In this document: positions 7,900 to 18,409 of the stretch, in pieces
Position numbering within the stretch: the stretch's first letter is position 1
Layout: each line of letters begins with the position of its first letter
Source of the DNA: Pantoea sp. BAV 3049
GTDB taxonomy: Bacteria; Pseudomonadota; Gammaproteobacteria; Enterobacterales; Enterobacteriaceae
Assembly (NCBI RefSeq): GCF_009765445.1
Contig: NZ_WHOY01000031.1
Coordinates: forward strand, 2,711,683-2,775,682
Length of the DNA stretch: 64,000 nucleotides
Reading direction: 5' to 3'
The notes under the pieces: model-generated
The model's input: the letters and a program-made list of their open reading frames with translations, nothing else
Databases searched by the model: none
What the model was told of the DNA's origin: nothing
Made by a program: the position numbers and the translations under genes

Positions 7900-9333
7900 T
7901 TACATATTACGAATGTAATCGTCCATATCGGTTTTCAGGTTATCGGATTTGGTGCCGAAGATAGCCTGAACGCCCGAACCAGCAACCACCACGCCAGCAG
8001 CGCCCAGTTTTTTCAGTCCGGCCTGGTCAACTTTAGCCACGTCGACCACGCTGACGCGCAAACGGGTGATACAGGCATCAAGGTTAGTGATGTTCTCTTT
8101 ACCACCAAACGCCGCCACCAGGTTACCGGCCATTTCGTTGGATGAACCGGCAGCCTGCTCTGTGCTGCTATCTTCACGGCCCGGGGTTTTCAGGTTGAAT
8201 TTGGCAATCACGAAGCGGAACCCGGTGTAGTAAATCAGGCCGTAAATGATACCCACAATCGGGAACAACCAGATTTTGCTGCTGTTGCCGCTCAGCACGA
8301 TAAAGTCGATCAGACCGTGTGAGAAGCTGGTGCCATTACGCATGCCCAACAGGATACAGATTGGGAAAGCCAGACCGGCCAGCAGGATGTGGATGCCATA
8401 CAGCACCGGCGCCACAAACATAAATGAGAATTCGATTGGCTCGGTGATACCCGTCAGGAACGAGGTCAGCGCGGCAGAGATCATGATGCCGCCCACTTTC
8501 GCACGGTTCTCAGGTTTAGCTGAGTGCCAGATGGCAATGGCAGCAGCGGGCAGACCGTACATTTTGAACAGGAAGCCACCAGACAATTTTCCGGCAGTCG
8601 GATCACCCGCCATATAGCGAGGGATATCACCGTGGAACACCTGACCCGCTGCGTTGGTAAATTCACCAATCTGCATCTGGAAAGGAACATTCCAGATATG
8701 GTGCAGACCAAACGGTACCAGTGAACGCTCAATCAGGCCGTACAGGCCAAATGCCACCACCGGGTTCTGATAAGCCGCCCACTGTGAGAACTCCTGAATC
8801 GCTGTTCCCACCGGAGGCCAGATAAAGGAGAGCACCACACCCACAAAGATAGCGGTGAAGCCGGAAATGATCGGTACAAAACGTTTACCGGCAAAGAAGC
8901 CGAGGTATTCCGGCAGCTTGATGCGGTAGAAGCGGTTGAACATGTACGCGGCTATCGAACCGGCAATGATCCCGCCCAGCACGCCGGTATCGGCCAGGTG
9001 CTTCGCTTCAATTTCCCCGGCAGGCATATGCAGCACCAGCGGAGCCACCACCGCCATGGTTTTCACCATGATGCCGTATGCCACCACTGCAGCCAGCGCA
9101 GACACGCCGTCATTATTGGTGAAACCTAACGCCACGCCGATCGCGAAGATCAGCGGCATGTTGGCAAACACAGAACCGCCCGCCTCGGCCATCACGTGGG
9201 AAACCACGGCTGGCAGCCAGCTGAAGTTCGCTGAGCCGACGCCCAGCAAGATACCGGCGATCGGCAGTACCGAAACCGGCAGCATCAGCGATTTACCGAC
9301 CTTCTGCAGGTTGGCAAAAGCATTTTTGAACAT
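7900..9333 (-). CDS. ptsG: PTS glucose-specific enzyme IICB
   Basis: Inner-membrane glucose permease that takes up glucose and phosphorylates it to glucose-6-phosphate, receiving phosphate from EIIA(Glc). At 477 residues it equals E. coli PtsG in length. The EIIC domain (about residues 1-390) has some ten membrane segments and the conserved substrate-site motif GITEPIEF. The EIIB domain at the C-terminus carries the phosphorylated cysteine in [11 protein letters not shown] (about residue 421). The leader contains a conserved SgrS-pairing stretch and a putative Mlc operator, so control by glucose-phosphate stress and by Mlc is expected. Confidence 0.98.
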   Translation of the reverse strand: MFKNAFANLQKVGKSLMLPVSVLPIAGILLGVGSANFSWLPAVVSHVMAEAGGSVFANMPLIFAIGVALGFTNNDGVSALAAVVAYGIMVKTMAVVAPLVLHMPAGEIEAKHLADTGVLGGIIAGSIAAYMFNRFYRIKLPEYLGFFAGKRFVPIISGFTAIFVGVVLSFIWPPVGTAIQEFSQWAAYQNPVVAFGLYGLIERSLVPFGLHHIWNVPFQMQIGEFTNAAGQVFHGDIPRYMAGDPTAGKLSGGFLFKMYGLPAAAIAIWHSAKPENRAKVGGIMISAALTSFLTGITEPIEFSFMFVAPVLYGIHILLAGLAFPICILLGMRNGTSFSHGLIDFIVLSGNSSKIWLFPIVGIIYGLIYYTGFRFVIAKFNLKTPGREDSSTEQAAGSSNEMAGNLVAAFGGKENITNLDACITRLRVSVVDVAKVDQAGLKKLGAAGVVVAGSGVQAIFGTKSDNLKTDMDDYIRNM

Positions 9334-9336
9334 AGT

Positions 9337-9358
9337 TATGGTGCTCCTGAGTATGAGT
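9337..9358 (-). promoter_or_regulatory. ptsG leader: Shine-Dalgarno and SgrS-pairing region
   Basis: On the minus strand the leader reads ACTCATACTCAGGAGCACCA before the start codon. E. coli ptsG has nearly the same stretch (CATACTCAGGAGCAC), which is the target of the small RNA SgrS. The Shine-Dalgarno AGGAG is at 9348-9344. Conservation implies that this organism has an SgrS-type RNA; that gene is not in the window. Confidence 0.7.
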
Positions 9359-9433
9359 GCTTTTTTACGCGCGGTGCGCGTGATAACGGGGGGAGGATCC
9401 CGTTATGGTTGGAGCGTTTTGGCGCTCTCAGTA

Positions 9434-9456
9434 TTTATTACGGACTGTAAAATAAA
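9434..9456. promoter_or_regulatory. Putative Mlc operator of ptsG
   Basis: TTTATTACGGACTGTAAAATAAA is an imperfect inverted repeat (TTTATTAC / GTAAAATAAA on the same strand) resembling the AT-flanked Mlc/NagC operator consensus. It lies about 100 bp upstream of the ptsG start, where the E. coli ptsG promoter operator lies. A weak CRP-like GTGA-N6-ATAC on the minus strand follows upstream near 9480-9494. Confidence 0.55.
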
Positions 9457-9546
9457 TCAGCTTAAATTAGTTTGATGGGTATCACGTTTCACTCAACATC
9501 CGCCAGATCCGTAGCTTATCTGTCGACAAATCGCCAGTTTTTGAGC

Positions 9547-9577
9547 AAAAAAAAACCACACCGCCCAAATTTGGGCG
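9547..9577 (-). terminator. Rho-independent terminator after tatD
   Basis: The palindrome CGCCCAAATTTGGGCG (9562-9577) is followed on the minus strand, after GTGTGG, by nine T. It lies about 50 bp beyond the tatD stop and closes the long fab-tmk-holB-tatD run before ptsG. Confidence 0.7.
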
Positions 9578-9627
9578 ATGCACTTTACGATTTACTTTGA
9601 TTAATTACGAGCTGAAAAATAAAACCT

Positions 9628-10419
9628 TTAGTCGGTCAGGCGGGACATCGGCACGTGAAACAGGCGGGAGAAGTTTTCCGTGGTAGCTGCTGCCAGTTGT
9701 TCAATGCTGACGCCTTTGACCACCGCCATATACTCAGCAACGTCACGGGCATAGGCGGGCTGGTTTTCTTTACCGCGATGCGGAACCGGTGCCAGATACG
9801 GTGAGTCAGTTTCCACCAGCATACGATCCAGAGGCACATAGCGTGCAGCTTCGCGGATAGTTTCAGCATTACGGAAGGTGGCAATACCGGAGAACGAGAT
9901 GTAAAAGCCCATATCCAGCAGTTTTTCTGCCGTTTCACGGTCTTCAGTAAAGCAGTGCAGCACGCCGCCACACCCTTCAACCTGCTCTTCTTTCAAAATA
10001 GCCAGAGTCTCTTCACGAGCGTCGCGCGTGTGCACAATGACCGGTTTGTTCAGATCGCGGCCGATGCGGATATGCTCACGAAAAGAGGCCTGCTGCTGCG
10101 CCTTGGTCTCTTTCTGGTAGAAGTAATCAAGGCCTGTTTCACCCATCGCCACCACTCGCTCGTCGGCCGCAAGCTGACGCAGTTCAGCAAAATCGTACGG
10201 CTGTTCCTGATTAAGCGGGTGAACGCCACAGGAGTAAGCCACATTGGGACGATCGCCAATCAGTTGAGTCATGGCTTTATAGCCGGGCAGCGTGGTGGCA
10301 ACTGCCAGCATAAATTTCACTTCACGCGCGGCGGCTTTGGCCAGTACGTCACTGACGTCCTGATGCAGACTTTCATAATTCAGACCATCAAGATGGCAGT
10401 GTGAATCCACTAAAAACAT
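9628..10419 (-). CDS. ycfH: TatD-family metal-dependent hydrolase YcfH
   Basis: Metal-dependent hydrolase of the TatD family; related proteins are DNases or D-aminoacyl-tRNA deacylases, but the substrate of YcfH is not settled. The 263 residues keep the metal ligands: DSHCHLD at the N-terminus, GETGLDYFY with the bridging Glu near residue 92, VIVHTRDA, LHCFTE, and VETDSPYLAP near residue 203. Length agrees with E. coli YcfH (265). It follows holB by 18 bp, the order conserved in enterobacteria. Confidence 0.95.
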   Translation of the reverse strand: MFLVDSHCHLDGLNYESLHQDVSDVLAKAAAREVKFMLAVATTLPGYKAMTQLIGDRPNVAYSCGVHPLNQEQPYDFAELRQLAADERVVAMGETGLDYFYQKETKAQQQASFREHIRIGRDLNKPVIVHTRDAREETLAILKEEQVEGCGGVLHCFTEDRETAEKLLDMGFYISFSGIATFRNAETIREAARYVPLDRMLVETDSPYLAPVPHRGKENQPAYARDVAEYMAVVKGVSIEQLAAATTENFSRLFHVPMSRLTD

Positions 10420-10437
10420 AACGACTCTCTAATCAGG

Positions 10438-11424
10438 TTAACCGGCCAGCGGGGTATGCAGCATCTGCTCCCAGCTCAGCAGCTGGTCGGTCAGTAATAA
10501 TTCACGGTTAACAGCGACCACATTCAGCCGTACCCGGCAGGATATCCACTGGCGCACGCTCTCATCCAGGGCGCTACCGGGAAGCTGCATCGCCATGTCA
10601 GCAATCAGCGCCTGTTGATCGATATTGGCAATAAACTGTCCGCCTCCCTGCTGCCACTTCATGGCATCCACCAGCAGGGCACACAGCCAGCCGGTGCGCT
10701 CCAGGACGTCATCGTGATTAAGCACGACCAGCAAGGATAACATATCCCCACGCAGTGCCGTGGGCAGTGCGCGACACAAAGCCTGACGAGCCGCCCAGCT
10801 TTTCTCCTCCAGCAGCGATTGCGCCGCCGCCGGTGCGCCGCCACTCAGACGTAACGCGCTCAGTCCGTCCTGCTGTGTCACATTCGCCTGCTTTTGCAGC
10901 CAGGCCAGGCTTTGCGCCTCATCCGGCACCGCCAGATGAAAATTCAGGCAGCGGCTGCGAAGGGTCGCCAGTAGTCGTGATGGCTCCTGACAGCTGAGCA
11001 AAAACCAGGTGTTTTTCGGCGGCTCTTCCAGCGTTTTTAATAATGCGTTGGCTGCGGCTTCGGTCAGCTGAGCCGCATCGGGCAGCAGGACCACCTTCGC
11101 CCCACCCTGTTGCGCGTGATGATAAAGCTTTTCTGTCACGCTGCGCACGGCATCAATCCCGAGTGAGCTTTTGCCCTTTTCCGTTTCCAGTGTATACCAG
11201 TCCGGATGGGTATGGGCCTGCATCAGCTGACAGGAGTGGCACTCGCCACAGCTTTTCAGCCCGTCCCTCTGCTGACACATCAGCCAGCGGCTGATCCCCC
11301 ACATCAGCGAGGCATCACCCATACCGGGCAGCGCCTGCAGCAGCAACGCATGGTGTCCGCGTCCTGCCTGATGCTGACCAATAATCTGGCGATAGGGCTG
11401 GTTCAGCCACGGATACCAGATCAT
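10438..11424 (-). CDS. holB: DNA polymerase III delta-prime subunit
   Basis: Subunit of the clamp loader that, with delta and the tau/gamma subunits, opens and loads the beta clamp. The start [13 protein letters not shown] at 11424 overlaps the tmk stop as ATGA, the same arrangement as in E. coli; upstream in-frame starts at 11442 and 11433 are less likely. The 328-residue protein has the zinc-binding cysteines CGECHSC (about residues 59-65), the AAA+ arginine-finger motif LLATLRSRC (about residue 155), and the conserved [13 protein letters not shown]. As in other delta-prime proteins the Walker A motif is degenerate (LPGMGDAS). Confidence 0.96.
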   Translation of the reverse strand: MIWYPWLNQPYRQIIGQHQAGRGHHALLLQALPGMGDASLMWGISRWLMCQQRDGLKSCGECHSCQLMQAHTHPDWYTLETEKGKSSLGIDAVRSVTEKLYHHAQQGGAKVVLLPDAAQLTEAAANALLKTLEEPPKNTWFLLSCQEPSRLLATLRSRCLNFHLAVPDEAQSLAWLQKQANVTQQDGLSALRLSGGAPAAAQSLLEEKSWAARQALCRALPTALRGDMLSLLVVLNHDDVLERTGWLCALLVDAMKWQQGGGQFIANIDQQALIADMAMQLPGSALDESVRQWISCRVRLNVVAVNRELLLTDQLLSWEQMLHTPLAG

Positions 11425-12053
11425 TGCTGTGCCTGCAGCCACTGCATCATGGTTTGCCGGATAGCCGCGGTCACCTGCTCTATGGACTGCGTGGCATCGA
11501 TAGTTTTGATGCGTTCATCCCTGGCGGCCAGTGCCAGATAGCGTTCGCGGGTACGGGTGAAGAAATTCAGTGATTCCAGCTCAATGCGGTCCAGTTCGCC
11601 ACGGGCTCTGGCACGCTGCAGGCCGATCTCCGGCGTCACGTCCAGATACAGGGTAATATCAGGGGAAAAATCGCCCAGCACGCTTTTCCTGAGCTGATTC
11701 ATCAGCTCGCTGTCCATACCGCGACCTCCCCCCTGGTAAGCCTGGGAGGAGAGATCGTGACGATCGCCTACCACCCATGCGCCACGCGCAAGAGCTGGTT
11801 TGATCACATTTTCAACCAGCTGGACACGTGCGGCATACAACATCAGCAACTCGGCCTTATCAGTGACTTTTTCGCCTTCGATGCCCTGTTTGTGCAGATC
11901 GCGCAGCTTCTCTGCCAGCGGCGTGCCGCCCGGCTCACGGGTCAGCACGATATCAGCGATCCCCTGCTCATGCAGCGTGGCAACGATCACATCACGCGCC
12001 GTGGTTTTACCCGCACCTTCCAGCCCCTCAATGATGATGAATTTACTGTCCAT
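11421..12053 (-). CDS. tmk: Thymidylate kinase
   Basis: Phosphorylates dTMP to dTDP for DNA synthesis. The 210-residue protein has the P-loop GLEGAGKTT (residues 10-18), the [11 protein letters not shown] substrate motif, [18 protein letters not shown] near residue 90, and an arginine-containing LID (about residue 150). It overlaps mltG by 11 bp at its start and holB by the ATGA at its end, so the three are translationally linked. Confidence 0.97.
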   Translation of the reverse strand: MDSKFIIIEGLEGAGKTTARDVIVATLHEQGIADIVLTREPGGTPLAEKLRDLHKQGIEGEKVTDKAELLMLYAARVQLVENVIKPALARGAWVVGDRHDLSSQAYQGGGRGMDSELMNQLRKSVLGDFSPDITLYLDVTPEIGLQRARARGELDRIELESLNFFTRTRERYLALAARDERIKTIDATQSIEQVTAAIRQTMMQWLQAQQ

Positions 12054-13062
12054 TTTTTTCCTTCAGCGCCAGGCGCCATGCCTGTACCGCTTTATTATGG
12101 CTGGCGAGATTAGTGGTGAACGTGTGCCCGCCTTTGCCATCGGCCACGAAATAGAGAAAATCTGTTTTAACCGGCTGTGCTGCAGCTTCCAGTGAGGCCT
12201 TACCCGGCATCGCTATCGGCCCGGGCGGCATCCCCGCAATCAGGTAGGTGTTATAAGGGGTCGGCGTCTCAAGATCCTTGCGTGTCAGCGTGCCATTGTA
12301 GCTGTCGCCCATGCCGTAGATCACCGTAGGATCGGTTTGCAGGCGCATGCCAAGCCGCAAGCGATTGATAAATACCGAGGCAACCTTGCTGCGCTCATCA
12401 CTGAGCGCGGTCTCTTTCTCGACGATTGATGCCATGGTTACCATATCGTTCTTGTTCTGATATGGCAGGCCTTCCATTTTATTCTGCCACAGCGTATCGA
12501 CCAGTTTTGTCATCCGCTCATGGGCGCGCTTCAGGATCGCCACATCGGGAGTGTTGGCAGTGTAAGAGTAAGTATCGGGATAGAACCAGCCCTCAACATC
12601 CTGCTCCTGCAGCTTCAGCGCAGTGGCCACCGTCGCCAGCTTATCATCGGTCAACGTGTGTTTGATGTAGGGGGAGGCACGCAGTTCGGTCAGCCATTCC
12701 TGCATCTTTGTGCCTTCCACAAAGCGTACCGGAAACTGCGCCTCTTTGCCGCTGGCCAGCAGTTCCAGCATCTGTCGCACGGTCATGCCCTGGTTAAAAC
12801 GATAGGTACCCGCCTTGAACTTCGCCAGCTCCGGTTCCAGCTTCAGCAGCCAGCCGAACCAGATGGTTTTCGGCACGATTTTCTGCCGGTTAAGTTCGGC
12901 TTCCAGCACAACCCGGCCGGAACCGGCGGGCAGCGTAAAGATAGTTTCTTTCTCAATGGATAACGGCACAGCAGCAAACTGTTTAATCTGCCAGTAGCTG
13001 AAGGCTATGCCCGCCACAATAAGGACGACAATCCCGGTGAAAACTTTTCTTTTTGCTGTCAT
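12043..13062 (-). CDS. mltG: Endolytic peptidoglycan transglycosylase MltG
   Basis: Inner-membrane lytic transglycosylase that cuts nascent glycan strands and so sets their length. The 339 residues start with one membrane anchor (about residues 6-25), followed by a LysM-like region and the YceG catalytic domain with [22 protein letters not shown], containing the catalytic glutamate near residue 218 as in E. coli, and QTDPTVIYG further on. It starts 12 bp after pabC. The order pabC-mltG-tmk-holB is conserved. Confidence 0.96.
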   Translation of the reverse strand: MTAKRKVFTGIVVLIVAGIAFSYWQIKQFAAVPLSIEKETIFTLPAGSGRVVLEAELNRQKIVPKTIWFGWLLKLEPELAKFKAGTYRFNQGMTVRQMLELLASGKEAQFPVRFVEGTKMQEWLTELRASPYIKHTLTDDKLATVATALKLQEQDVEGWFYPDTYSYTANTPDVAILKRAHERMTKLVDTLWQNKMEGLPYQNKNDMVTMASIVEKETALSDERSKVASVFINRLRLGMRLQTDPTVIYGMGDSYNGTLTRKDLETPTPYNTYLIAGMPPGPIAMPGKASLEAAAQPVKTDFLYFVADGKGGHTFTTNLASHNKAVQAWRLALKEKNGQ

Positions 13063-13074
13063 AAAAAATCCCTG

Positions 13075-13872
13075 TTAATCGTCCTGGAGGCGTATCAGGT
13101 TAAATAATTGTCTGGAGCTGTATGTGTGCTGTTCAATCTGGTAAACCGGCAGGACCGGCATCAACGCATTGGTGATAAACACTTCATCTGCGGTAGCCAG
13201 CACTTCGGCCGGCGCTCTGACTTCGGCCACTTCTGTGCCCTGCTCCCGCAGCAGCTGAATGACCCGCTGGCGCTGAATTCCGCTGACGCCCGACCCGGCC
13301 AGGCACGGGGTAAAGACCTGATTGCCCCTGCGCCAGAACAAATTCGCCGCACAGCATTCCACCAGCATACCTTCAGTGTCAAGCACCAGCGCCTCGTCAG
13401 CATCAGTCTGCTCAAGCTCTGTACGGATCAGTACCTGTTCCAGTCGGTTGAGGTGTTTGATCCCCGCAAGCAGTGGGTTGCGACCCAGTCGGACGGTGCT
13501 GAGGGCCAGCTTCACGCCGGTCTGTCGCAGCTGGTGATAGTGAGTGGGATAATCACTGAGAAAAACTATCCTCGTGGGTCTGTCGCAGCCCAATGCACTG
13601 TACCCCCTGCCACCAGCTCCGCGCGAGAGGATCACTTTCAGCACGCCCCCGGTGCGGGTGGATGCGGCGAAAATCATTTCATCACGCAGAGCGGCCCAGT
13701 CGACATGCTGGATCATCAACCGCTCGCAGCCATGCGCAAGCCGTTGCAGATGGGCTTCCAGCGCTACGACTGTGCCGGACAGAATACGGGCAGTGGTGAA
13801 ACAACCATCGCCAAACTGCACCGCACGATCCCTGACCGCCAGGCTGTCCTGCGGTTCGCCATTTATCCACAC
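13075..13872 (-). CDS. pabC: Aminodeoxychorismate lyase
   Basis: PLP-dependent fold-type IV enzyme that converts 4-amino-4-deoxychorismate to p-aminobenzoate and pyruvate for folate synthesis. The 265-residue protein begins MWINGEPQDSLAVRDR, and the PLP-binding lysine lies in LAGIKHLNRLEQVL (about residue 140). The conserved GVSGIQR and EVFITNALMPVLPV follow. It lies downstream of fabF, but a strong terminator stands between them, so it may be read mainly from its own promoter or by readthrough. Confidence 0.94.
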   Translation of the reverse strand: MWINGEPQDSLAVRDRAVQFGDGCFTTARILSGTVVALEAHLQRLAHGCERLMIQHVDWAALRDEMIFAASTRTGGVLKVILSRGAGGRGYSALGCDRPTRIVFLSDYPTHYHQLRQTGVKLALSTVRLGRNPLLAGIKHLNRLEQVLIRTELEQTDADEALVLDTEGMLVECCAANLFWRRGNQVFTPCLAGSGVSGIQRQRVIQLLREQGTEVAEVRAPAEVLATADEVFITNALMPVLPVYQIEQHTYSSRQLFNLIRLQDD

Positions 13873-13997
13873 TGTTTATTCCCCTAAGTGACCTTTGCAC
13901 TACGATCAAGATTACCTGCAAGACGCGCCGGATTCATCCGAATGTCCGTGCAAAATTGTACAGAGATGAAAACATGCCTGAGGCGAAAGGCTAAAAC

Positions 13998-14022
13998 AAA
14001 AAAGCCCGCCGAAGCGGGCTTT
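13998..14022 (-). terminator. Rho-independent terminator of fabF
   Basis: On the minus strand AAAGCCCGC, loop TTCG, GCGGGCTTT followed by six T in all. It begins 16 bp after the fabF stop and separates the fab genes from pabC. Confidence 0.92.
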
Positions 14023-14038
14023 AAAGCATCAAAAGCGA

Positions 14039-15280
14039 TCAGACTTTACGGAAAATCAACGAACCGTTGGTTCCGCCAAAGCCGAAGGAGTTACACAGGG
14101 TGTATTCCAGACCTTTGACCTGACGAGCTGTGTGTGGCACAAAATCCAGATCGCAACCTTCATCCGGGTTATCCAGGTTGATGGTCGGCGGGATAACCTG
14201 GTCACGCAGCGCGAGGATAGAGAAAATAGACTCTACCGCGCCAGCCGCGCCTAACAGGTGACCGGTCATGGATTTCGTGGAACTGACCATGACTTTGTCC
14301 GCGCTGGCACCGAAGATGGACTTCACTGCCTGAGCTTCTGCTTTATCACCGGCAGGCGTTGAAGTGCCGTGCGCGTTGATGTAGCCGATCTGTTCTGACG
14401 ACAGTTGCGCATCCCGAAGGGCATTTTCCATCGCCAGCGCAGCACCTGCGCCGTTATCCGGTGGTGAGGTCATATGGTAAGCATCGCTGCTCATGCCAAA
14501 ACCAACCAGTTCAGCGTAAATTTTCGCACCGCGTTTTTTCGCGTGTTCGTACTCTTCCAGCATCACGATGCCCGCACCGTCGCCCAGTACAAAGCCATCG
14601 CGATCTTTATCCCACGGACGGCTTGCCGCCTGAGGATTGTCGTTGCGGGTGGACAGCGCACGCGCTGCACCAAAACCACCGATGCCCAGCGGCGTACTGC
14701 CCTTTTCGGCACCGCCTGCCAGCATCGCGTCGGCGTCGTTATAGGCGATCATTCGCGCAGCCTGCCCAATGTTATGCACACCGGTAGTACAGGCGGTGGA
14801 GATTGCGATGCTCGGGCCTTTAATGCCATACATGATCGTCAGATGACCAGCAATCATGTTCACAATCGTGGAGGGAACGAAGAAAGGACTGATTTTCCGC
14901 GGGCCGCCGTTAACCAGCGACGAGTGGTTCTCTTCAATCAGACCGAGACCGCCGATACCGGAGCCGATAGCGGCACCAATACGATGGGCGTTCTCATCAG
15001 TAATGACCAGACCGGAATCCTGCATGGCCTGAATGCCAGCCACAACTCCATATTGAATAAAGGCGTCCATCTTGCGCTGATCTTTACGCGAGATGAAGTC
15101 TTCACAGTTAAAATCCTTTACTAAGCCAGCAAAACGTGTTGCGTAGGCACTAGTATCAAAATGGTCGATCGGGCTGATGCCACTCTGACCGGCAACAAGA
15201 GCATTCCAGGTAGACTCTACGGTATTGCCGACAGGAGACAACATGCCAAGACCGGTCACAACTACACGACGCTTAGACAC
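14039..15280 (-). CDS. fabF: Beta-ketoacyl-ACP synthase II
   Basis: Condensing enzyme of type II fatty-acid synthesis, needed for elongation of palmitoleate to cis-vaccenate and for temperature control of membrane lipids. The 413-residue protein shows the active-site cysteine in [12 protein letters not shown] (about residue 164), the first histidine in [15 protein letters not shown] (about 304) and the second in [14 protein letters not shown] (about 341). Length and sequence fit E. coli FabF. It follows acpP by 84 bp. Confidence 0.98.
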   Translation of the reverse strand: MSKRRVVVTGLGMLSPVGNTVESTWNALVAGQSGISPIDHFDTSAYATRFAGLVKDFNCEDFISRKDQRKMDAFIQYGVVAGIQAMQDSGLVITDENAHRIGAAIGSGIGGLGLIEENHSSLVNGGPRKISPFFVPSTIVNMIAGHLTIMYGIKGPSIAISTACTTGVHNIGQAARMIAYNDADAMLAGGAEKGSTPLGIGGFGAARALSTRNDNPQAASRPWDKDRDGFVLGDGAGIVMLEEYEHAKKRGAKIYAELVGFGMSSDAYHMTSPPDNGAGAALAMENALRDAQLSSEQIGYINAHGTSTPAGDKAEAQAVKSIFGASADKVMVSSTKSMTGHLLGAAGAVESIFSILALRDQVIPPTINLDNPDEGCDLDFVPHTARQVKGLEYTLCNSFGFGGTNGSLIFRKV

Positions 15281-15364
15281 GTTCGTCCTCCAGGGAGGGA
15301 AAAAAGGATACGCGGTGGTTCAGATAAAACTCAGGCGGTCGAGTGACCGCCTGGAGATGCTCAC

Positions 15365-15601
15365 TTACGCCTGGTGACCATTGATATAATCAATAGCAGC
15401 CTGAACGGTAGTGATTTTCTCAGCTTCTTCGTCCGGAATCTCGGTATCAAACTCTTCTTCCAGAGCCATTACCAGCTCAACGGTATCAAGAGAATCAGCG
15501 CCCAGATCTTCTACAAAAGAGGCAGTGTTAACAACTTCTTCCTGCTTAACGCCAAGCTGCTCGCCAATGATTTTCTTAACGCGTTCTTCGATAGTGCTCA
15601 T
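15365..15601 (-). CDS. acpP: Acyl carrier protein
   Basis: Carries growing acyl chains on a 4'-phosphopantetheine arm. The start [16 protein letters not shown] gives 78 residues, the length of E. coli AcpP; the open frame continues upstream to 15796 but that part is not conserved. The attachment serine is S37 in GADSLDTVE, within a very acidic four-helix protein. The 154-bp gap before fabG is long for this operon and probably contains the separate acpP promoter known from E. coli. Confidence 0.99.
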   Translation of the reverse strand: MSTIEERVKKIIGEQLGVKQEEVVNTASFVEDLGADSLDTVELVMALEEEFDTEIPDEEAEKITTVQAAIDYINGHQA

Positions 15602-15755
15602 ACTATTAAATTTCCTATCAAAACTCGCTTTCGCGATGGTTTTCGTAGTGTATAAAATGGTGAAAAAGATGCAACTAAATCCCGGCTGGTCCAACCACGA
15701 TTTTACGCTATTTTGCGGGTATAACCGCAAATAACGCAAATAAATTTCGTGATTA

Positions 15756-16490
15756 TCAGACCATATACATTCCGCCGTTGACGTGCAGCGTTTCACCAGT
15801 GATGTACGCGGCCTCGTCAGAGGCTAAAAATGCAACGGCATTGGCGATTTCCTGCGCGTCGCCAAGGCGACCCGCCGGCACTTCCGCCAGAATGCCCGCA
15901 CGCTGATCTTCAGTCAACGCGCGCGTCATGTCGGTTTCAATGAAACCAGGTGCCACGACGTTAACGGTAATACCACGTGACGCAATTTCACGCGCCAGTG
16001 ACTTGCTGAAACCAATCAAACCCGCTTTTGCTGCCGCGTAGTTTGCCTGGCCCGCATTACCCATGGTTCCAACTACGGAACCGATGGTAATAATTCGGCC
16101 TGCACGTTTCTTCATCATAGCGCGCATAACCGCTTTTGACAGGCGGAATACAGAAGTCAGATTGGTGTCCAGGATATCCTGCCACTCATCATCTTTCATT
16201 CGCATCAGAAGATTATCACGTGTAATGCCAGCATTATTGACTAAAATGTCCACTTCGCCAAATTCAGCGCGAATATTTTCAAGCACGCTGTCAATGGATG
16301 CGCTGTCGGTCACGTTCAGCAGCAGGCCTTTGCCGTTACTGCCCAGATAACTGCTTATCGCATCAGCACCGCTCTGGCTGGTCGCAGTTCCCACGACTTT
16401 AGCACCACGAGCTACCAGCGTTTCCGCGATAGCACGGCCAATGCCGCGACTTGCACCGGTAACCAGCGCGATTTTTCCTTCGAAGTTCAT
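15756..16490 (-). CDS. fabG: 3-oxoacyl-ACP reductase
   Basis: NADPH-dependent short-chain dehydrogenase that performs the first reduction in fatty-acid elongation. The start [16 protein letters not shown] gives 244 residues, as in E. coli; the extension to 16541 overlaps fabD and is not conserved. Seen are the cofactor motif [10 protein letters not shown], the NNAG motif, the catalytic Ser in TIGSVVG and the YAAAK Tyr/Lys pair (about residues 151-155). Confidence 0.98.
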   Translation of the reverse strand: MNFEGKIALVTGASRGIGRAIAETLVARGAKVVGTATSQSGADAISSYLGSNGKGLLLNVTDSASIDSVLENIRAEFGEVDILVNNAGITRDNLLMRMKDDEWQDILDTNLTSVFRLSKAVMRAMMKKRAGRIITIGSVVGTMGNAGQANYAAAKAGLIGFSKSLAREIASRGITVNVVAPGFIETDMTRALTEDQRAGILAEVPAGRLGDAQEIANAVAFLASDEAAYITGETLHVNGGMYMV

Positions 16491-16509
16491 TCTCATCCTC
16501 GTCTGTTTG

Positions 16510-17433
16510 TTAAAGCGCCGCTGACAGGCTGGTCGGGTCATTTACCGCCGCCGCCGTCAGGGTGTCAACAATACGTTTGGTCAGGCCGGTCAGCACCTTA
16601 CCAGGGCCGACTTCCAGCAGCGACGTTACGCCCTGGCCTGCCATAAATTCCACGCACTCAGTCCAGCGAACCGGGCTGTACAGCTGGCGAACCAGCGCGC
16701 TGCGAATGGCCTCTGGTGAGGTTTCGCATTTGACATCAACGTTATTCACCACCGGGAATGCCGGGGCGTTGAAAGTCAGTTTTTCCAGCGCCACCGCCAG
16801 TTTATCGGCGGCTGGCTTCATCAACGCGCAGTGCGACGGCACGCTGACCGGCAGTGGCAGAGCGCGTTTTGCTCCGGCGGCCTTACAGGCAGCACCAGCA
16901 CGCTCTACCGCTTCTTTGTTCCCGGCAATCACAACCTGACCTGGCGAGTTGAAATTAACAGGTGAAACTACCTGTCCCTGCGCAGACTCTTCACAGGCTT
17001 TAGCAATCGCTGCATCATCCAGGCCAATAATTGCCTGCATAGCGCCAGTGCCCGCAGGAACAGCTTCCTGCATCAGTTTGCCACGCAGTTCTACTAACCT
17101 GACAGCTTCGGCAAAATCGAGCACACCGGCACAAACCAGCGCACTATACTCGCCCAGACTATGTCCTGCCAGCATTGACGGGGCCTTTCCGCCTTTTTCC
17201 TGCCAAACGCGGAAAATTGCAACAGATGCGGCCAGCAGCGCTGGCTGAGTTTGCCAGGTTTTGTTCAATTCTTCAGCTGGCCCCTGTTGCACCAGCGCCC
17301 ACAGGTCGTAGCCCAGAGCATCTGAAGCCTCACGGAAGGTTTGCTCAACCAGTGGATGCTCTGCAGCCAGTTCGGCCAGCATGCCAACCGTCTGTGAACC
17401 CTGTCCGGGGAAAACCATTGCAAATTTCGTCAT
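16510..17433 (-). CDS. fabD: Malonyl-CoA:ACP transacylase
   Basis: Transfers malonyl from CoA to ACP, supplying extender units. The ATG at 17433 is chosen because AGGG lies 7 bases upstream of it; the ATG two codons earlier (17439) is too close to that Shine-Dalgarno. The 307-residue protein has GQGSQTVGM, the nucleophile in AGHSLGEYSALV (about residue 90) and the catalytic histidine in VPSHCALM (about residue 200). It lies 16 bp after fabH. Confidence 0.97.
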   Translation of the reverse strand: MTKFAMVFPGQGSQTVGMLAELAAEHPLVEQTFREASDALGYDLWALVQQGPAEELNKTWQTQPALLAASVAIFRVWQEKGGKAPSMLAGHSLGEYSALVCAGVLDFAEAVRLVELRGKLMQEAVPAGTGAMQAIIGLDDAAIAKACEESAQGQVVSPVNFNSPGQVVIAGNKEAVERAGAACKAAGAKRALPLPVSVPSHCALMKPAADKLAVALEKLTFNAPAFPVVNNVDVKCETSPEAIRSALVRQLYSPVRWTECVEFMAGQGVTSLLEVGPGKVLTGLTKRIVDTLTAAAVNDPTSLSAAL

Positions 17434-17449
17434 TGTCATACCCTGTTAA

Positions 17450-18403
17450 TCAAAAACGAACCAGCGCCGAGCCCCAGGTAAATCCACCGCCAAACGCTTC
17501 CAGCAGGATCAGCTGTCCGGGCTTGATACGGCCATCACGTACCGCTTCATCCAGCGCGCTGGGAACAGAAGCAGCAGAAGTGTTGCCGTGACGGTCAAGC
17601 GTCACCACCACTTTTTCCATGCCCATTCCCAGCTTACGAGCCGTGGCGCTGATAATACGCAGGTTAGCCTGATGTGGAACCAGCCAGTCAATCGCTTCAC
17701 GTTCGAGGTTATTAACCTGGAGCGTTTCTTCCACGATGTGGGCGAGTTCGGTGACCGCGACTTTAAATACTTCGTTACCCGCCATCGTCACATAGGAAGG
17801 TTGTTCCTGATGCGCGCGATCCTGGTGCGCCAGCGTTAACAACTGACCGTAGCTGCCGTCGGCGTGCAGGTGGGTAGAGATGATGCCTGGCTCGTCGCTG
17901 GCCCCGAGCACTACCGCGCCCGCGCCGTCGCCAAACAGAATGATGGTGCCACGATCGTTTGGATCCAGCATGCGTGCCAGCACGTCAGCACCAATCACCA
18001 GCGCGTGTTTCACCGCACCGTTTTTGATGTACTGATCGGCAACACTTAAAGCGTAAGTGAAACCTGCACAGGCGGCCGCAAGGTCGAAAGACGCGGCGTC
18101 TTTAATACCCAGCAATTGCTGGATCATGCAGGCTGAACTTGGGAAGGCGTGACTGGAAGACGTGGTCGCAACCACAATCAGGCCGATATCGTCCTTGTCG
18201 ATACCCGCCATCTCCAGCGCACGCTCAGCGGCGTGAAAGCCCATTGTTGCCACGGTTTCATCCGGTCCGGCAATGCGGCGTTCACGGATACCGGTGCGGG
18301 TGACAATCCACTCGTCCGATGTATCCACCATTTTTTCCAGATCGGCGTTAGTCCGCACCTGTTCGGGCAAATAGCTGCCCGTACCGATAATCTTCGTATA
18401 CAT
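17450..18403 (-). CDS. fabH: Beta-ketoacyl-ACP synthase III
   Basis: Starts fatty-acid chains by condensing acetyl-CoA with malonyl-ACP. The 317-residue protein has the triad C112 in [12 protein letters not shown]244 in VPHQANLRI and N274 in [12 protein letters not shown], and the C-terminal [13 protein letters not shown]. It starts 6 bp after plsX, and length and order match E. coli. Confidence 0.98.
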   Translation of the reverse strand: MYTKIIGTGSYLPEQVRTNADLEKMVDTSDEWIVTRTGIRERRIAGPDETVATMGFHAAERALEMAGIDKDDIGLIVVATTSSSHAFPSSACMIQQLLGIKDAASFDLAAACAGFTYALSVADQYIKNGAVKHALVIGADVLARMLDPNDRGTIILFGDGAGAVVLGASDEPGIISTHLHADGSYGQLLTLAHQDRAHQEQPSYVTMAGNEVFKVAVTELAHIVEETLQVNNLEREAIDWLVPHQANLRIISATARKLGMGMEKVVVTLDRHGNTSAASVPSALDEAVRDGRIKPGQLILLEAFGGGFTWGSALVRF

Positions 18404-18409
18404 GTACGC

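Noticed and set aside
13108..13887. Plus-strand frame of 259 codons
   Set aside because: Antisense to pabC, which is intact and conserved.
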